From Micromonospora sp. NBC_01796 (GTDB lineage: Bacteria > Actinomycetota > Actinomycetes > Mycobacteriales > Micromonosporaceae), in assembly GCF_035917455.1 (NCBI RefSeq), contig NZ_CP109078.1:5254001-5318000 (forward strand): a DNA stretch of 64,000 bases, in the 5' to 3' direction. Shown piece after piece: positions 34,001 through 42,851 of this stretch; within the stretch, counting starts at the first letter, position 1; each line of letters begins with the position of its first letter. Both the position numbers and the translations under genes were made by a program. The notes below the pieces were generated by a model that saw only the letters and a program-made list of their open reading frames with translations, was not told the origin of the DNA and did not search any database.

Positions 34001-37000
34001 TAAACGCCTCCAGCATCAGCCACGGACCGTTGACCGATCGTCGCGCTGACGAAGTTCAACCAGCTCACGGTAACGCCTGGGGCGTCGAACAGCAGGTACA
34101 GGTCCCGTACTCCGGACGCCTGCGTCCGCTGCCAGCGACCGGTGACCTCGGCCCAGTCGCGTGGTTGGCGCGCGGCCGGGTCGCGCAGGCCCATCGCCGG
34201 GACCGGGATCGTCCCCACCACCGGCCCGTCGACCGGGTCGTCCAACCGGAGGGTGAGCCCGGCCGGGTGCGGGGTCGTCTCGGGCAGGTGCGGGGGCGGG
34301 CTGGCGATCCGGGCGGTCACACCGGTCACACCGGTGCCGAAGTCGACCTCGGCGAACCGGACCCAGGCGCCCGCCTCGGTGGCCTGCACCGCGTCGCCGA
34401 GCCTGCCGTCGGGCACCGCCACGATCCCGGCGTACTCGTCGTGGGCGGCGGCGCGCAGCCGGGCACGGAGGGGATCGCGGGGACCGATCCGCTCACCGCG
34501 TACGGCCAGCGTGGTGCTGGCCAGGAGATCCCCGCTGGACCGTCCGATCCAGACGGTGTGCGGGGCCTGCTCGACCACGTACCGGTCCCCGGTCACGTCC
34601 CAGTGCGCCAGGTCGGCGGCGCGCAGCGGGAGACGTACGGTGGTGCTCTCGCCGGGGGTGAGGGTGACCCGGGCGAAGCCGCGCAACTGGCGCAGCGGCT
34701 GCTTCACCCGCGACTGCCGCTGCCGGGTGTAGAGCTGCACCACCTCGACGCCGGGCCGCGCACCGGTGTTGGTCACCTCGACGCTGACCTCGACGGTGCC
34801 GTCCGGCTCCACCTCGTCGGTGTCGCACCGCAGGTCGGCGTAGCCGAACGTGGTGTAACTCAGCCCGTGCCCGAACGGGTAGAGCGGGTCGCCCCGGTAG
34901 TACAGGTAGGTCGCGTCGCTGGTGATCACGTCGTAGTCGAACAGGTCGGGCAGTTCGGTCGCGGCGCGGTACCAGGTCTGGGTCAGCCGTCCGCCGGGGT
35001 CGGTGTCGCCGCAGAGTACGGCGGCCAGCGCGTGCCCGTACTCCTGGCCGCCGTGGGCCGACCACAGTACGGCCGGCAGGTGCGCGTCGGCCCAGTTCAC
35101 CGCGTACGGGTACCCGCTGGTCAGCACGAGCACCGTACGCGGGTTCGCCGCGTGTACGGCGCGCAGCAGTGCCTCCTGGGCGGCGGGCAGGGCCAGGTCG
35201 ACCCGGTCCTCGGTCTCCCGCCCGTTGACCATCGGGTGGTTGCCGAGCACCACCACCGCCACCTGCGCGTCCCCCGCGATCGCCGCCGCCGTGGCGGCAC
35301 CGTCCTCGACCGTCTCGACGGTGAAGGCGGTCGCCCCGGCGGCGTCGGGGGTCTCGGCGCGCAGCACCCCGTCCGGGCCGACGGTGACGAACCGTTCGCC
35401 GGCCATGTGCCAGAGCAGGGTGGTCCCGTCGCCCCGCTCGACCAGCCGGAACGTCTCCCGTACCAGCCAGCCGCCGGGGCCGGGCCGGTCGTTGACCAGG
35501 ACACCGGTCCGGTCGCCCCCGACGTGTTGACCGTTGGCGACCGCCCGGAGTGCGACCAGGTCCCGGCCCCAGTCGTACACCTCGAACCAGCTCGCGGGTG
35601 CGGGGTCGGGGCGTACCCGCAGGGGTGCGCCGTCGGCTTCGGTGCCGGCGTGCACGTAACCGGCGTCCGGGCCGGCCACCCGCAGGGCGATCCGGTCGAC
35701 CCCGGGGTGGTACGTCACCCCGGCACCGATCCGTTCGGTCAGCCCGTCGAGCGCGGTCACCGCGTACGGCAGGGTGCCGCTGTACCAGTCGACGTGCAGG
35801 GTCCCGGCGAGCGGACCGAGCACCGCGACCCGGTTGGTCCGGCTCGGGTCGAGGGGGAGCACCCCGTTGTTGCGCAGCAGGACGAACGACTGCTCGGCGG
35901 CCTGCCGGGCCAGCCGCCGGTGCGCGGCGCAGTCGACCACCTCCGCCCCGATCCGGGTGTACGGGTTGCGCGCGGGCGGGTCGAACTCGCCCAGCCGGAA
36001 CCGGATGGTGAGCAGCCGCCGTACCGCGTCGTCCAGGTCGGACTCCACCAGCAGGCCCCGGCGCAGCGCCTCGGTGAACCGCCACCGGGACGGGGCCCCG
36101 TCGGTGTCGTCCTCGGTGACGTTGTCGACCCCGGCCCGCAGCGCGGCGGCGTAACCGCTCGGGTGGTCCGGCAGGTAGCCCTGGGCGCCGGCCAGGTTGG
36201 TGACCGCGCCCGCGTCGCCGACCACCATGATCTCGCCGGGCGCGCTGGCCCGCAGTTCCCCGTGCAGCAGTGGACTCAGATGCGCCGGCCGCCCGTTGAC
36301 CAGGTTGTACGACGCCATCACGGCCACCGCCGCGTCGGCCGCGAGCGGGGCCCGGTACGAGGGCAGCTCGTACTCGTGCAGCACCCTCGGCGGGAGGTTG
36401 CTGGAACTGAGGCAGCGGTCGGTTTCGTTGTTGTAGCCGAGGAAGTGTTTCAGGGTCGGTGCGGTCTTGAGATAGTCCGGGTGGTCCCCGCGCAGTCCGG
36501 TCGCGTACGCGGTGCCGAGCAGGCCGGTCAACCAGGGATCCTCGGCGTAACCCTCCTCGTTGCGCCCCCACCGGGGGTCCCGCAGCGGGTTCACCACCGG
36601 TGCCCAGACGTTGAGCCCGATCCGGGCCGGGTCCTGCCGGTGCCGGGCGCGTACCTCGTCGCCGACCGCGTCCCCGACCGCGCGCAGCAGCTCCGGGTGC
36701 CAGCTGCTGGCCAGCCCGAGGGCCTGGGGGAAGACGGTGGCCGGGCCGAGCCAGGCCAGCCCGTGCAGGGCTTCGGTGCCGGTGCGGAAGGTGTCGATGC
36801 CGAGCCGGGGGATCGGCGCCTGGTACTGGTGCAGGAGCCCGATCTTCTCGTCCCGGGTGAGCCGTCCGAGCAGGTCGGCGACCCGGTCCGGGAGCGGCCG
36901 GTCGGGGTCGCGGAAGCCCTGGCCGGCGTCGGTCCGGGCGGCGGGACCGGCCAGGTCGGCGGGTATCCGCAGCCCGGCCGGGCTTTCCGGGACCGACGGG

Positions 37001-37104
37001 CTGGGCAGGTCGGCGGGATCCGGCAGGATGACCGGTCCGGTGGGTTCGCCTGCGCCGGGGGGTGCGCACACGGGTAGGGCCTCGCGCATGGTGGGCTGGC
37101 GCAT
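34000..37104 (-). CDS. GH3 beta-glucosidase-type glycoside hydrolase
   Basis: This large GH3 enzyme of 1034 aa has no signal peptide and so probably acts in the cytoplasm on imported oligosaccharides. It has an N-terminal TIM barrel (EKIGLLHQYQAPIPRLGID, LKTAPTLKHFLGYNNET). The nucleophile-region motif MVVGDAGAV has its Asp near residue 296. The alpha/beta sandwich (SFVLLRNNGVLPLD) contains a PA14-like insert (about 490-570). An FnIII-like domain (VSVEVTNTGARPGVEVVQLY) and a C-terminal CBM6-like domain (about 890-1034) follow. AAAGGTG precedes ATG 37104. Beta-glucosidase, xylosidase or galactosidase specificity cannot be told apart here. Confidence 0.92.
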   Translation of the reverse strand: MRQPTMREALPVCAPPGAGEPTGPVILPDPADLPSPSVPESPAGLRIPADLAGPAARTDAGQGFRDPDRPLPDRVADLLGRLTRDEKIGLLHQYQAPIPRLGIDTFRTGTEALHGLAWLGPATVFPQALGLASSWHPELLRAVGDAVGDEVRARHRQDPARIGLNVWAPVVNPLRDPRWGRNEEGYAEDPWLTGLLGTAYATGLRGDHPDYLKTAPTLKHFLGYNNETDRCLSSSNLPPRVLHEYELPSYRAPLAADAAVAVMASYNLVNGRPAHLSPLLHGELRASAPGEIMVVGDAGAVTNLAGAQGYLPDHPSGYAAALRAGVDNVTEDDTDGAPSRWRFTEALRRGLLVESDLDDAVRRLLTIRFRLGEFDPPARNPYTRIGAEVVDCAAHRRLARQAAEQSFVLLRNNGVLPLDPSRTNRVAVLGPLAGTLHVDWYSGTLPYAVTALDGLTERIGAGVTYHPGVDRIALRVAGPDAGYVHAGTEADGAPLRVRPDPAPASWFEVYDWGRDLVALRAVANGQHVGGDRTGVLVNDRPGPGGWLVRETFRLVERGDGTTLLWHMAGERFVTVGPDGVLRAETPDAAGATAFTVETVEDGAATAAAIAGDAQVAVVVLGNHPMVNGRETEDRVDLALPAAQEALLRAVHAANPRTVLVLTSGYPYAVNWADAHLPAVLWSAHGGQEYGHALAAVLCGDTDPGGRLTQTWYRAATELPDLFDYDVITSDATYLYYRGDPLYPFGHGLSYTTFGYADLRCDTDEVEPDGTVEVSVEVTNTGARPGVEVVQLYTRQRQSRVKQPLRQLRGFARVTLTPGESTTVRLPLRAADLAHWDVTGDRYVVEQAPHTVWIGRSSGDLLASTTLAVRGERIGPRDPLRARLRAAAHDEYAGIVAVPDGRLGDAVQATEAGAWVRFAEVDFGTGVTGVTARIASPPPHLPETTPHPAGLTLRLDDPVDGPVVGTIPVPAMGLRDPAARQPRDWAEVTGRWQRTQASGVRDLYLLFDAPGVTVSWLNFVSATIGQRSVADAGGV

Positions 37105-37161
37105 GTCGATCACCTTTCGTGATCCTGCGGGCGGATCCACCGGCGCGGGCGGGCGGAACGC

Positions 37162-37180
37162 CTCGAAGACTCGGTTCGAG
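37162..37180. promoter_or_regulatory. Secondary palindrome upstream of GH3 gene
   Basis: CTCGAA and TTCGAG flank a 7-nt spacer, 58 nt upstream of the GH3 start. The half-sites share TCGAA with the main palindrome at 37225. Confidence 0.4.
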
Positions 37181-37224
37181 CATGGTGGGGTGGCGGTGTG
37201 GGGTCGGTCGCCAGCCCGGGAAGC

Positions 37225-37238
37225 TCGAAGCGCTTCGA
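37225..37238. promoter_or_regulatory. LacI-type operator upstream of GH3 operon
   Basis: TCGAAGCGCTTCGA is a perfect 14-bp palindrome with the central CG typical of LacI-family sites, 121 nt upstream of the GH3 start. The LacI protein at 32942-34000 is the probable ligand. The rest of the gap 37105-37400 shows no other structure. Confidence 0.65.
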
Positions 37239-37400
37239 CGACCAGGAAAAAGTGTGCCTCACCGGTACGCCGGACGCCGGGGCGTGGTGGCAAGGCACCT
37301 TCGAGGCTTCCACCCGCCGCCGGGCCGGTCAAGGGATGACGTCGGTCGATTTGATACCGCCCGGTCCATTCCCGGTCGTGCCACCACGGGGCGCGGCGGG

Positions 37401-38621
37401 TCAGAGCGGCGGGGCGGTGGGCAGCCGGCCGGCATCGACCATGGCGAGGGCGCGGGCCGCGCCGCCGACCGCCGCCGCACCCGGTCCGAGGGCGGAGGCG
37501 GCCAGCCTGGTTCCCCCGGCGTCCGGTGCCACCGTACGGGCGGCAAGCTCGGTCTCGGCGGCCGGCAACAGCCACGGTGCGAGCGTGACGAAGTAGCCGC
37601 CGAGCAGCACCACCTCGGGGTTGACCAGGTTCCCGAGCACGGCGATCCCGTGTCCGAGGTGCCGCCCGGCCTCGGTGAGCGTGTCCAGTGCCAACCGGTC
37701 GCCCTGCCGGGCGCGGCTGCGGACCCGTTCCACCTCGGGGGCGTAGTCGGCGACCGGACCGTCCGGCGTGGTGTCCGGCAGCGCCCGCCGGATCAGCGCC
37801 GGGATGCCGGCCAGGGCCTCCAGGCAGCCGCGCCGGCCGCAGGGGCAGACCGGACCGGTCGGGTCGAGGCAGAGGTGGCCGATCTCCCCGGCGAAGCCCC
37901 GCCCGCCGCGCAGCAGCCGGCCGTCGGCCACCACCCCGGCGCCGATGCCGGCGCTCGCGGTGAGGTGGACCAGGTTGGCGGTGCCGGCGTACGGGCCGTG
38001 CCGGTGCTCGGCCAGCGCGGCCAGGTTGGCGTCGTTGTCGACCACCACGTCGAAGGCCGGCTCCCGCAGCGCCCGGCGCAGGTCGGCGCCGAGGGTCAGG
38101 TCCCGCCAGCCCAGGCTCGGCGCGATCCTGACCGTGCCCGCGGCGTCGATCAGTCCGGGTACGCCGACCGTGAGCCCGAGGATGGTGCGCCCCTGGCCGG
38201 CGAGCCGGTTGATCGCCCGCCCGGCCAGGGTGGCGATCGAGCTGACCGCCCGGGTACCGATGCCGCCCGAGCCGGCGAAGGCCCGGCGCCAGGTGAGCAG
38301 TTCGGTCCCGCCGAGGTCGACCGCGACCACGGTGAGCTGGTCGGCGCCGACCTCGATCCCGATCGCCGCGTACGGCTCGCCGTCGAGGACCAGCATGGTG
38401 GCGGGGCGGCCGATCCGGTTCTCGGTGAGCCCGGTCTCGCGCAGCAGCCGCCGGTCGATCAGGTCGGCGACCAGGCTGGACACGGTCGCCTTGTTGAGCC
38501 CGGTCGAGGCGGCGATGTCCGCCCGCGAGCAGGGTGCGTGCGCGCGTACGTAACGCAGCACGACGGCGAGGTTGGTGGCCCGTACGTCGGCGAGGTCGGC
38601 CGGCTCGGCACCGGTCTGCAT
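37401..38621 (-). CDS. ROK-family transcriptional repressor
   Basis: This 406-aa regulator has an N-terminal winged helix (NLAVVLRYVRAHAPCSRADIAASTGLNKATVSSLVADLIDRRLL). A ROK sugar-kinase-like domain follows, with the zinc motif CPCGRRGCLEAL and phosphate-loop-like GIEVGADQLTVVAVDLGG. Such repressors sense sugars; XylR and NagC are known examples. ATG 38621 follows GGAAAG; a TTG at 38630 is also possible. It is divergent from the ABC sugar importer at 38844, which it most probably controls. Confidence 0.92.
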   Translation of the reverse strand: MQTGAEPADLADVRATNLAVVLRYVRAHAPCSRADIAASTGLNKATVSSLVADLIDRRLLRETGLTENRIGRPATMLVLDGEPYAAIGIEVGADQLTVVAVDLGGTELLTWRRAFAGSGGIGTRAVSSIATLAGRAINRLAGQGRTILGLTVGVPGLIDAAGTVRIAPSLGWRDLTLGADLRRALREPAFDVVVDNDANLAALAEHRHGPYAGTANLVHLTASAGIGAGVVADGRLLRGGRGFAGEIGHLCLDPTGPVCPCGRRGCLEALAGIPALIRRALPDTTPDGPVADYAPEVERVRSRARQGDRLALDTLTEAGRHLGHGIAVLGNLVNPEVVLLGGYFVTLAPWLLPAAETELAARTVAPDAGGTRLAASALGPGAAAVGGAARALAMVDAGRLPTAPPL

Positions 38622-38662
38622 CGTGATCAAAGTCTTTCCGCTCCCCGCGTACTGGTGGTGTA

Positions 38663-38707
38663 GGGAAGGGCCCCTTGTTATCGCTATTTGTAGCGGAAGG
38701 GGCCCCT
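38663..38707. repeat. Composite inverted repeat between ROK and importer genes
   Basis: Outer arms CCCCTT/AAGGGG and an inner stem CGCTA/TAGCG around TTTG form a nested hairpin. Both outer arms carry the GGGCCCC core also seen at 20921 and 12969. It may be a dispersed palindrome of this genome. Confidence 0.5.
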
Positions 38708-38738
38708 GCGAACACCTGGCGTGCCGCCGGTGACTCCC

Positions 38739-38780
38739 TTGTGGCAGCGGTCACCGTCGATTAACTTAGTTTAGTCACCC
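38739..38780 (+). promoter_or_regulatory. Putative promoter/operator of the importer
   Basis: TTGTGG (38739-38744) and TAACTT (38762-38767) are 17 nt apart. They are followed by the AT-rich TTAGTTTAGTC, unusual in this GC-rich DNA and of the kind ROK repressors bind. Confidence 0.4.
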
Positions 38781-38843
38781 GACGAAATAACTCTACCTGT
38801 GCGTCGCTGCGCCGCACACCCCACCGATTGAAGGGAGCGTGGC

Positions 38844-40520
38844 GTGGATCCAACGCATCCGAGCGGGGCCACCGACCGCCGCCGATTCCTCGCCCTGTTC
38901 GGCCTCGGCACCGCCGCACTGGCCAGTGGTGGCCTGCTGGCCGGTTGCAGCAAGGAGGCCGGCAGCCGGGGCAGCGCCACCCAGGCCGACGCGGTCAAGG
39001 GCGTACTGCCGAACTACAGGGCGGTCGACCTGATCAAACCGGACATCCCCGGCCAGGGGCCGATCCCGCAGGGCTTCCTCACCTACCCCCGTGAGCTGGT
39101 GGTCTCGGTGCCGGACAAGCCCGGTGCCGGGGGGCCGGAGATCAGGACGATGTCGCCGTGGTGGGGGCCGACCCCGCCCGCCCTCGGGCGAAACTCCTAT
39201 CTGGACGCGGTCAACGCCCAGCTCGGCGTCACGGTCAACCCGAGCCTGCAGGACGGGAACACCTACTCCGACAAGCTCAGCGCGGTGCTCGGCGCGCGGG
39301 ACGTACCGGACCTGCTGGTCGGTCCGAACTGGGAAATCGACAAGATCTCCCGGTTCTCGGACGCGGTGAAGGCACTGTTCGAGGATCTGACCGACTACCT
39401 CAAGGGCGACGCGGTGCACGCGTACCCGAATCTGGCCGCCCTCTCCACCGGCGCCTGGGAGTACGCGGCCTGGGGCGGACGGCTCTACTCCGTACCGTTC
39501 CCGACCGACGGCCCGTTCGCGTTCGCGATGTTCCACCGCAAGGACCTCACCGACGCGGCCGGTGTCGGCGCGCCGACCACCACCGACGAGCTGTACCGGT
39601 TCGGCAAGGAGATGACCAGGGCGGACCGGGGCGTCTGGGCGTTCGGCAGCGTCTTCTCCATGGTGCAGCAGTACTTCGGCTGCCCCGGCGTGCAGAACGG
39701 CTGGCGGCGCAAGCCCGACGGTGGCCTGGTCCACAAGTACGAGCTGCCCGAGTACCGGGCCGCGCTGGAGTTCACCGCCCGCCTCTTCACCGAGGGGCTG
39801 GTGCACCCGGACACGGTGGCCACCAAGGGCGCCGACGAGAAGCAGCTCTTCAACGGGGGCAAGATCCTGATGTACCAGGACGGTCTGGGAGCCTGGCAGG
39901 GGATGCAGGGCGAGCAGGTCAAGGTGACCCCGACCTTCAACATGCAGCCGATACCGGTGTTCGGCGCGGGCGCCACCAAGCCGGTGATCTGGGGCAGCGA
40001 GAAGCCGATCTTCTTCACCTTCGTCAAGAAGGGGCTCGGCAAGGCGCGTACCGAGGAGATCCTGCGGGTGCTCAACTGGGGCGCCGCCCCGTTCGGCAGC
40101 CGCGAGTACGAGCTGCGCGAGTACGGCGTGGAGGGCAGGCACTTCACCCGAGCCGCCGACGGCAGCCCGATCCCCACCGAGTTGGGGCGCAAGGAGAAGG
40201 CCTCCCAGTACGACTACCTCGGTGGCCGGGTGCCGGTGAAGGTACGCAGCGGCGACACCCCGAACTACGTACAGGACTACCTCGGTTACCACCGGGCGAC
40301 GATCACCCATCTGGAACCGGACCTGTTCGCCGGGATCAAGCTCGAACTGCCGGCGAACTACTCCAAGGTGCTGGTACCCAGCGAAGACAAGATCAACGAC
40401 ATCCTCCGTGGGCGGCGGCCGATCGGCGACCTCGACCAGGTGGCCAGTGAGTTCCGGTCCGGTGGCGGGGACGAGGGGCGGGCCTTCCTGGAAAAGGCCC
40501 TGGCCGACAACGGCAGATGA
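38844..40520 (+). CDS. ABC sugar importer, binding lipoprotein
   Basis: This 558-aa extracellular solute-binding protein (family 1 type, LipO-like in length) captures oligosaccharides for the permeases encoded next. The N-terminus combines a twin-arginine signal with a lipobox (DRRRFLALFGLGTAALASGGLLAGC, lipid on the Cys near residue 36). AAGGGAG six nt upstream supports GTG 38844. The stop overlaps the permease start as ATGA. Relatives serve pectin- or galactan-derived oligosaccharides, which fits the GH42 and PL11 genes downstream. Confidence 0.92.
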   Translation: MDPTHPSGATDRRRFLALFGLGTAALASGGLLAGCSKEAGSRGSATQADAVKGVLPNYRAVDLIKPDIPGQGPIPQGFLTYPRELVVSVPDKPGAGGPEIRTMSPWWGPTPPALGRNSYLDAVNAQLGVTVNPSLQDGNTYSDKLSAVLGARDVPDLLVGPNWEIDKISRFSDAVKALFEDLTDYLKGDAVHAYPNLAALSTGAWEYAAWGGRLYSVPFPTDGPFAFAMFHRKDLTDAAGVGAPTTTDELYRFGKEMTRADRGVWAFGSVFSMVQQYFGCPGVQNGWRRKPDGGLVHKYELPEYRAALEFTARLFTEGLVHPDTVATKGADEKQLFNGGKILMYQDGLGAWQGMQGEQVKVTPTFNMQPIPVFGAGATKPVIWGSEKPIFFTFVKKGLGKARTEEILRVLNWGAAPFGSREYELREYGVEGRHFTRAADGSPIPTELGRKEKASQYDYLGGRVPVKVRSGDTPNYVQDYLGYHRATITHLEPDLFAGIKLELPANYSKVLVPSEDKINDILRGRRPIGDLDQVASEFRSGGGDEGRAFLEKALADNGR

Positions 40521-41566
40521 CCACCGACGAGAAGGCCGCCGACCGGGGGGCAGTCGGTCGCCGGGCTGCCGCTCGACGTGGCGGGGGTCGACCTGTCGCG
40601 GGTCGGCGGGGCGCCGGTCGGGGCAGGCGGCCGGGCCGGCGCACCCTGGCCGACCGGCTGCGCCGGGACTGGCCACTGCTGGTGATGGCCGCGCCCGCCG
40701 CGGTGCTGCTGTTGGTCTTCCACTACCTGCCGACGCTGGGCAACGTGATCGCCTTCCAGGACTACAACCCGTTCCTGGGCGACGATCCGCTCGACGCGTT
40801 CATCCACAGCGAGTGGATCGGGTTCGGCAACTTCGAGACCCTCTTCCGCGACCCCGCGTTCTGGGACGCGGTCCGCAACACCCTGACCATCACCGCGTTC
40901 CAGCTCGTCTTCTTCTTCCCACTGCCGATCCTGCTGGCGATCCTGCTCAACAGCGTGGTCTCCGGCCGGGTACGCGGCTTCGTGCAGAGCGTGGTGTACC
41001 TGCCGCACTTCTTCAGCTGGGTGCTGGTGGTCACCTTCTTCGTGCAGATGCTCGGTGGTGCCGGCCTGCTCGCGCAGGAGTTGCGCCAGGCCGGTTTCGA
41101 GCCGTGGGACGTGATGACCGACCCGGACACGTTCATGGTGCTGGTCACCGCCGAGGCGGTCTGGAAGGACGCCGGCTGGGGCGCGATCGTCTTCCTGGCC
41201 GCGCTGTCGGCGATAGACCAGAACCTGTACGAGGCCGCCGCCGCCGACGGTGCGGGCCCCTGGCGGCGGCTCTGGCACATCACCCTGCCCGGACTCCGGC
41301 CGGTGATCATCCTGCTGCTGATCATGCGGCTCGGTGACGCGCTCTCGGTCGGCTTCGAGCAGTTCATCCTGCAACGGGAGGCGGTCGGCCGGCAGGCCGC
41401 CGAGGTCCTCGACACCTTCGTCTACTACCAGGCGATCGTGCCCCAGCAGTGGGGCCTCGGAGCGGCGGCCGGACTGTTCAAGGCCGCCGTCGGACTGATC
41501 CTGATCCTGGCCGCGAACAAGGCCGCACACCGGCTCGGCGAGCAGGGGGTGTACGCGAAATCATGA
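40517..41566 (+). CDS. ABC sugar importer, permease 1 (LplB/YteP type)
   Basis: This 349-aa membrane permease follows a basic, Arg/Gly-rich cytoplasmic N-terminus of about 50 residues. Six membrane segments are recognisable from LLVMAAPAAVLLLVFHYLP onward. The EAA loop that contacts the ATPase reads EAAAADGAGPWRRLWHITLPGL (near residue 240). The LplB-type start and length match CUT1 transporters. It overlaps both flanking genes by 4 nt. No ATPase is encoded here; a shared MsiK-type ATPase is typical in actinomycetes. Confidence 0.93.
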   Translation: MTTDEKAADRGAVGRRAAARRGGGRPVAGRRGAGRGRRPGRRTLADRLRRDWPLLVMAAPAAVLLLVFHYLPTLGNVIAFQDYNPFLGDDPLDAFIHSEWIGFGNFETLFRDPAFWDAVRNTLTITAFQLVFFFPLPILLAILLNSVVSGRVRGFVQSVVYLPHFFSWVLVVTFFVQMLGGAGLLAQELRQAGFEPWDVMTDPDTFMVLVTAEAVWKDAGWGAIVFLAALSAIDQNLYEAAAADGAGPWRRLWHITLPGLRPVIILLLIMRLGDALSVGFEQFILQREAVGRQAAEVLDTFVYYQAIVPQQWGLGAAAGLFKAAVGLILILAANKAAHRLGEQGVYAKS

Positions 41567-42603
41567 GCGTCACGTCGACACGGCACGGTGGACCGGCGCG
41601 GGTCGAGCCTCCGGGCAGGGATTGGACCGGCCGCATCCGGGACCGGTGGCAGCGGAACCGGCGGCAGCGGGGCCAGTGGCAGCGGGACCGGCGTCGGCGG
41701 GAGCGGGAGCGCCGGCCGGCCTGGGCGGAGGCACCGACCCCGATCGGCCGGTTCGGCAAGGGTGTCCTGCTCACGCTGCTGGTGCTGGCCGTACTCGGGC
41801 CGATCTGGGCGGTGGTGGTGACCAGCCTCGCCTCCCGGGACACGATCAACGAGGCGGGCGGGATCGTGCTCGTGCCCCGAGAACTCGACATCTCGGCGTA
41901 CGTGACGATCTTCTCCGGCGGGACGGTCACCCAGGCGGTCTGGATCAGCACCCTGGTCACCGTGGCCGGTACGGCGGTCAGCCTGGTGCTGACCGTGCTC
42001 GCCGCGTACGGGCTGTCCCGGCCGGACTCGCTGGCGCACCGGCCGCTGCTCTTCTTCTTCCTGCTGACGTTCCTGATCTTCCCCGGCCTGGTGCCGAGTT
42101 ACCTGGTGGTGACCGGGCTGGGCCTGAAGAACAGCCTCTGGTCGCTGATCCTGCCCAGTGCGATCAGCGTGTTCAACCTGGTGGTGATCCGTGCCTTCTT
42201 CATGAACGTGCCGGGCGAGTTGGTGGACAGCGCCCGGATCGACGGGGCGGGAGAGTTCCGCATCCTGACCCGGATCATGCTGCCGCTGTCCCGGGCGGTG
42301 GTGGCGGTGGTCGGGCTGTTCTACGCGGTCGGCTACTGGAACTCGTACTTCAACGCGGTGCTCTATCTGGACGACAACGACAAGTTCCCGATCCAGCGGG
42401 TGTTGCAGAGCTACCTGCTCGCCGGCCAGTCCCCGCACGTCACCGGCAGCGTGCCCAACCTGCCGGGGATCAGCGCGTACCCGCCGACGCTGGCGATCAA
42501 GATGGCGGTCGTGGTGGTGACCGTGATCCCGGCGGTGGTGGTCTACCCGTTCGTGCAGCGCCACTTCACCAAGGGCGTGCTCACCGGGGCGGTCAAGGGC
42601 TGA
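41563..42603 (+). CDS. ABC sugar importer, permease 2 (YtcP/MalG type)
   Basis: This 346-aa permease has an unusually long Arg-rich N-terminal tail (about 60 residues, RDRWQRNRRQRGQWQRDRR). Six membrane segments follow from LLTLLVLAVLGPIWAVVVTS. The EAA-loop motif DSARIDGAGEFRILTRIMLPLS lies near residue 225. Its start overlaps permease 1 as ATGA. It completes a CUT1 importer with the binding protein at 38844. The extra basic tail has low complexity and may simply be a disordered extension. Confidence 0.93.
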   Translation: MSVTSTRHGGPARVEPPGRDWTGRIRDRWQRNRRQRGQWQRDRRRRERERRPAWAEAPTPIGRFGKGVLLTLLVLAVLGPIWAVVVTSLASRDTINEAGGIVLVPRELDISAYVTIFSGGTVTQAVWISTLVTVAGTAVSLVLTVLAAYGLSRPDSLAHRPLLFFFLLTFLIFPGLVPSYLVVTGLGLKNSLWSLILPSAISVFNLVVIRAFFMNVPGELVDSARIDGAGEFRILTRIMLPLSRAVVAVVGLFYAVGYWNSYFNAVLYLDDNDKFPIQRVLQSYLLAGQSPHVTGSVPNLPGISAYPPTLAIKMAVVVVTVIPAVVVYPFVQRHFTKGVLTGAVKG

Positions 42604-42748
42604 CCGGGGGCGGGGCGCCCCCCACCTGGGCACCCCGCCGGACCCGTACCCGCGGGGTCCCAGCCGCCGAAACTCACCCCGTGGGCAGTGGGCCGACCGG
42701 CAAGCCGGTCTGTCCGGTCCACTCGCACCGCCGAGCGGCCTGCCCTCT

Positions 42749-42773
42749 AGTTTCTTTGGTATCCAAACAAACT
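42749..42773. promoter_or_regulatory. Operator upstream of GH42 gene (TTTGG-N3-CCAAA)
   Basis: Arms AGTTTCTTTGG (42749-42759) and CCAAACAAACT (42763-42773) pair at 10 of 11 positions around TAT. The central core TTTGG-N3-CCAAA matches the palindrome before the LPMO gene. A TGTCAA, the complement of TTGACA, follows immediately. Confidence 0.65.
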
Positions 42774-42851
42774 GTCAATGGTTCGACGCCCATCAAAGCC
42801 TGGAACTGGCAATCTCGCAGGTGTGGCGCTTCAACACTGGTGTCCAATTAG

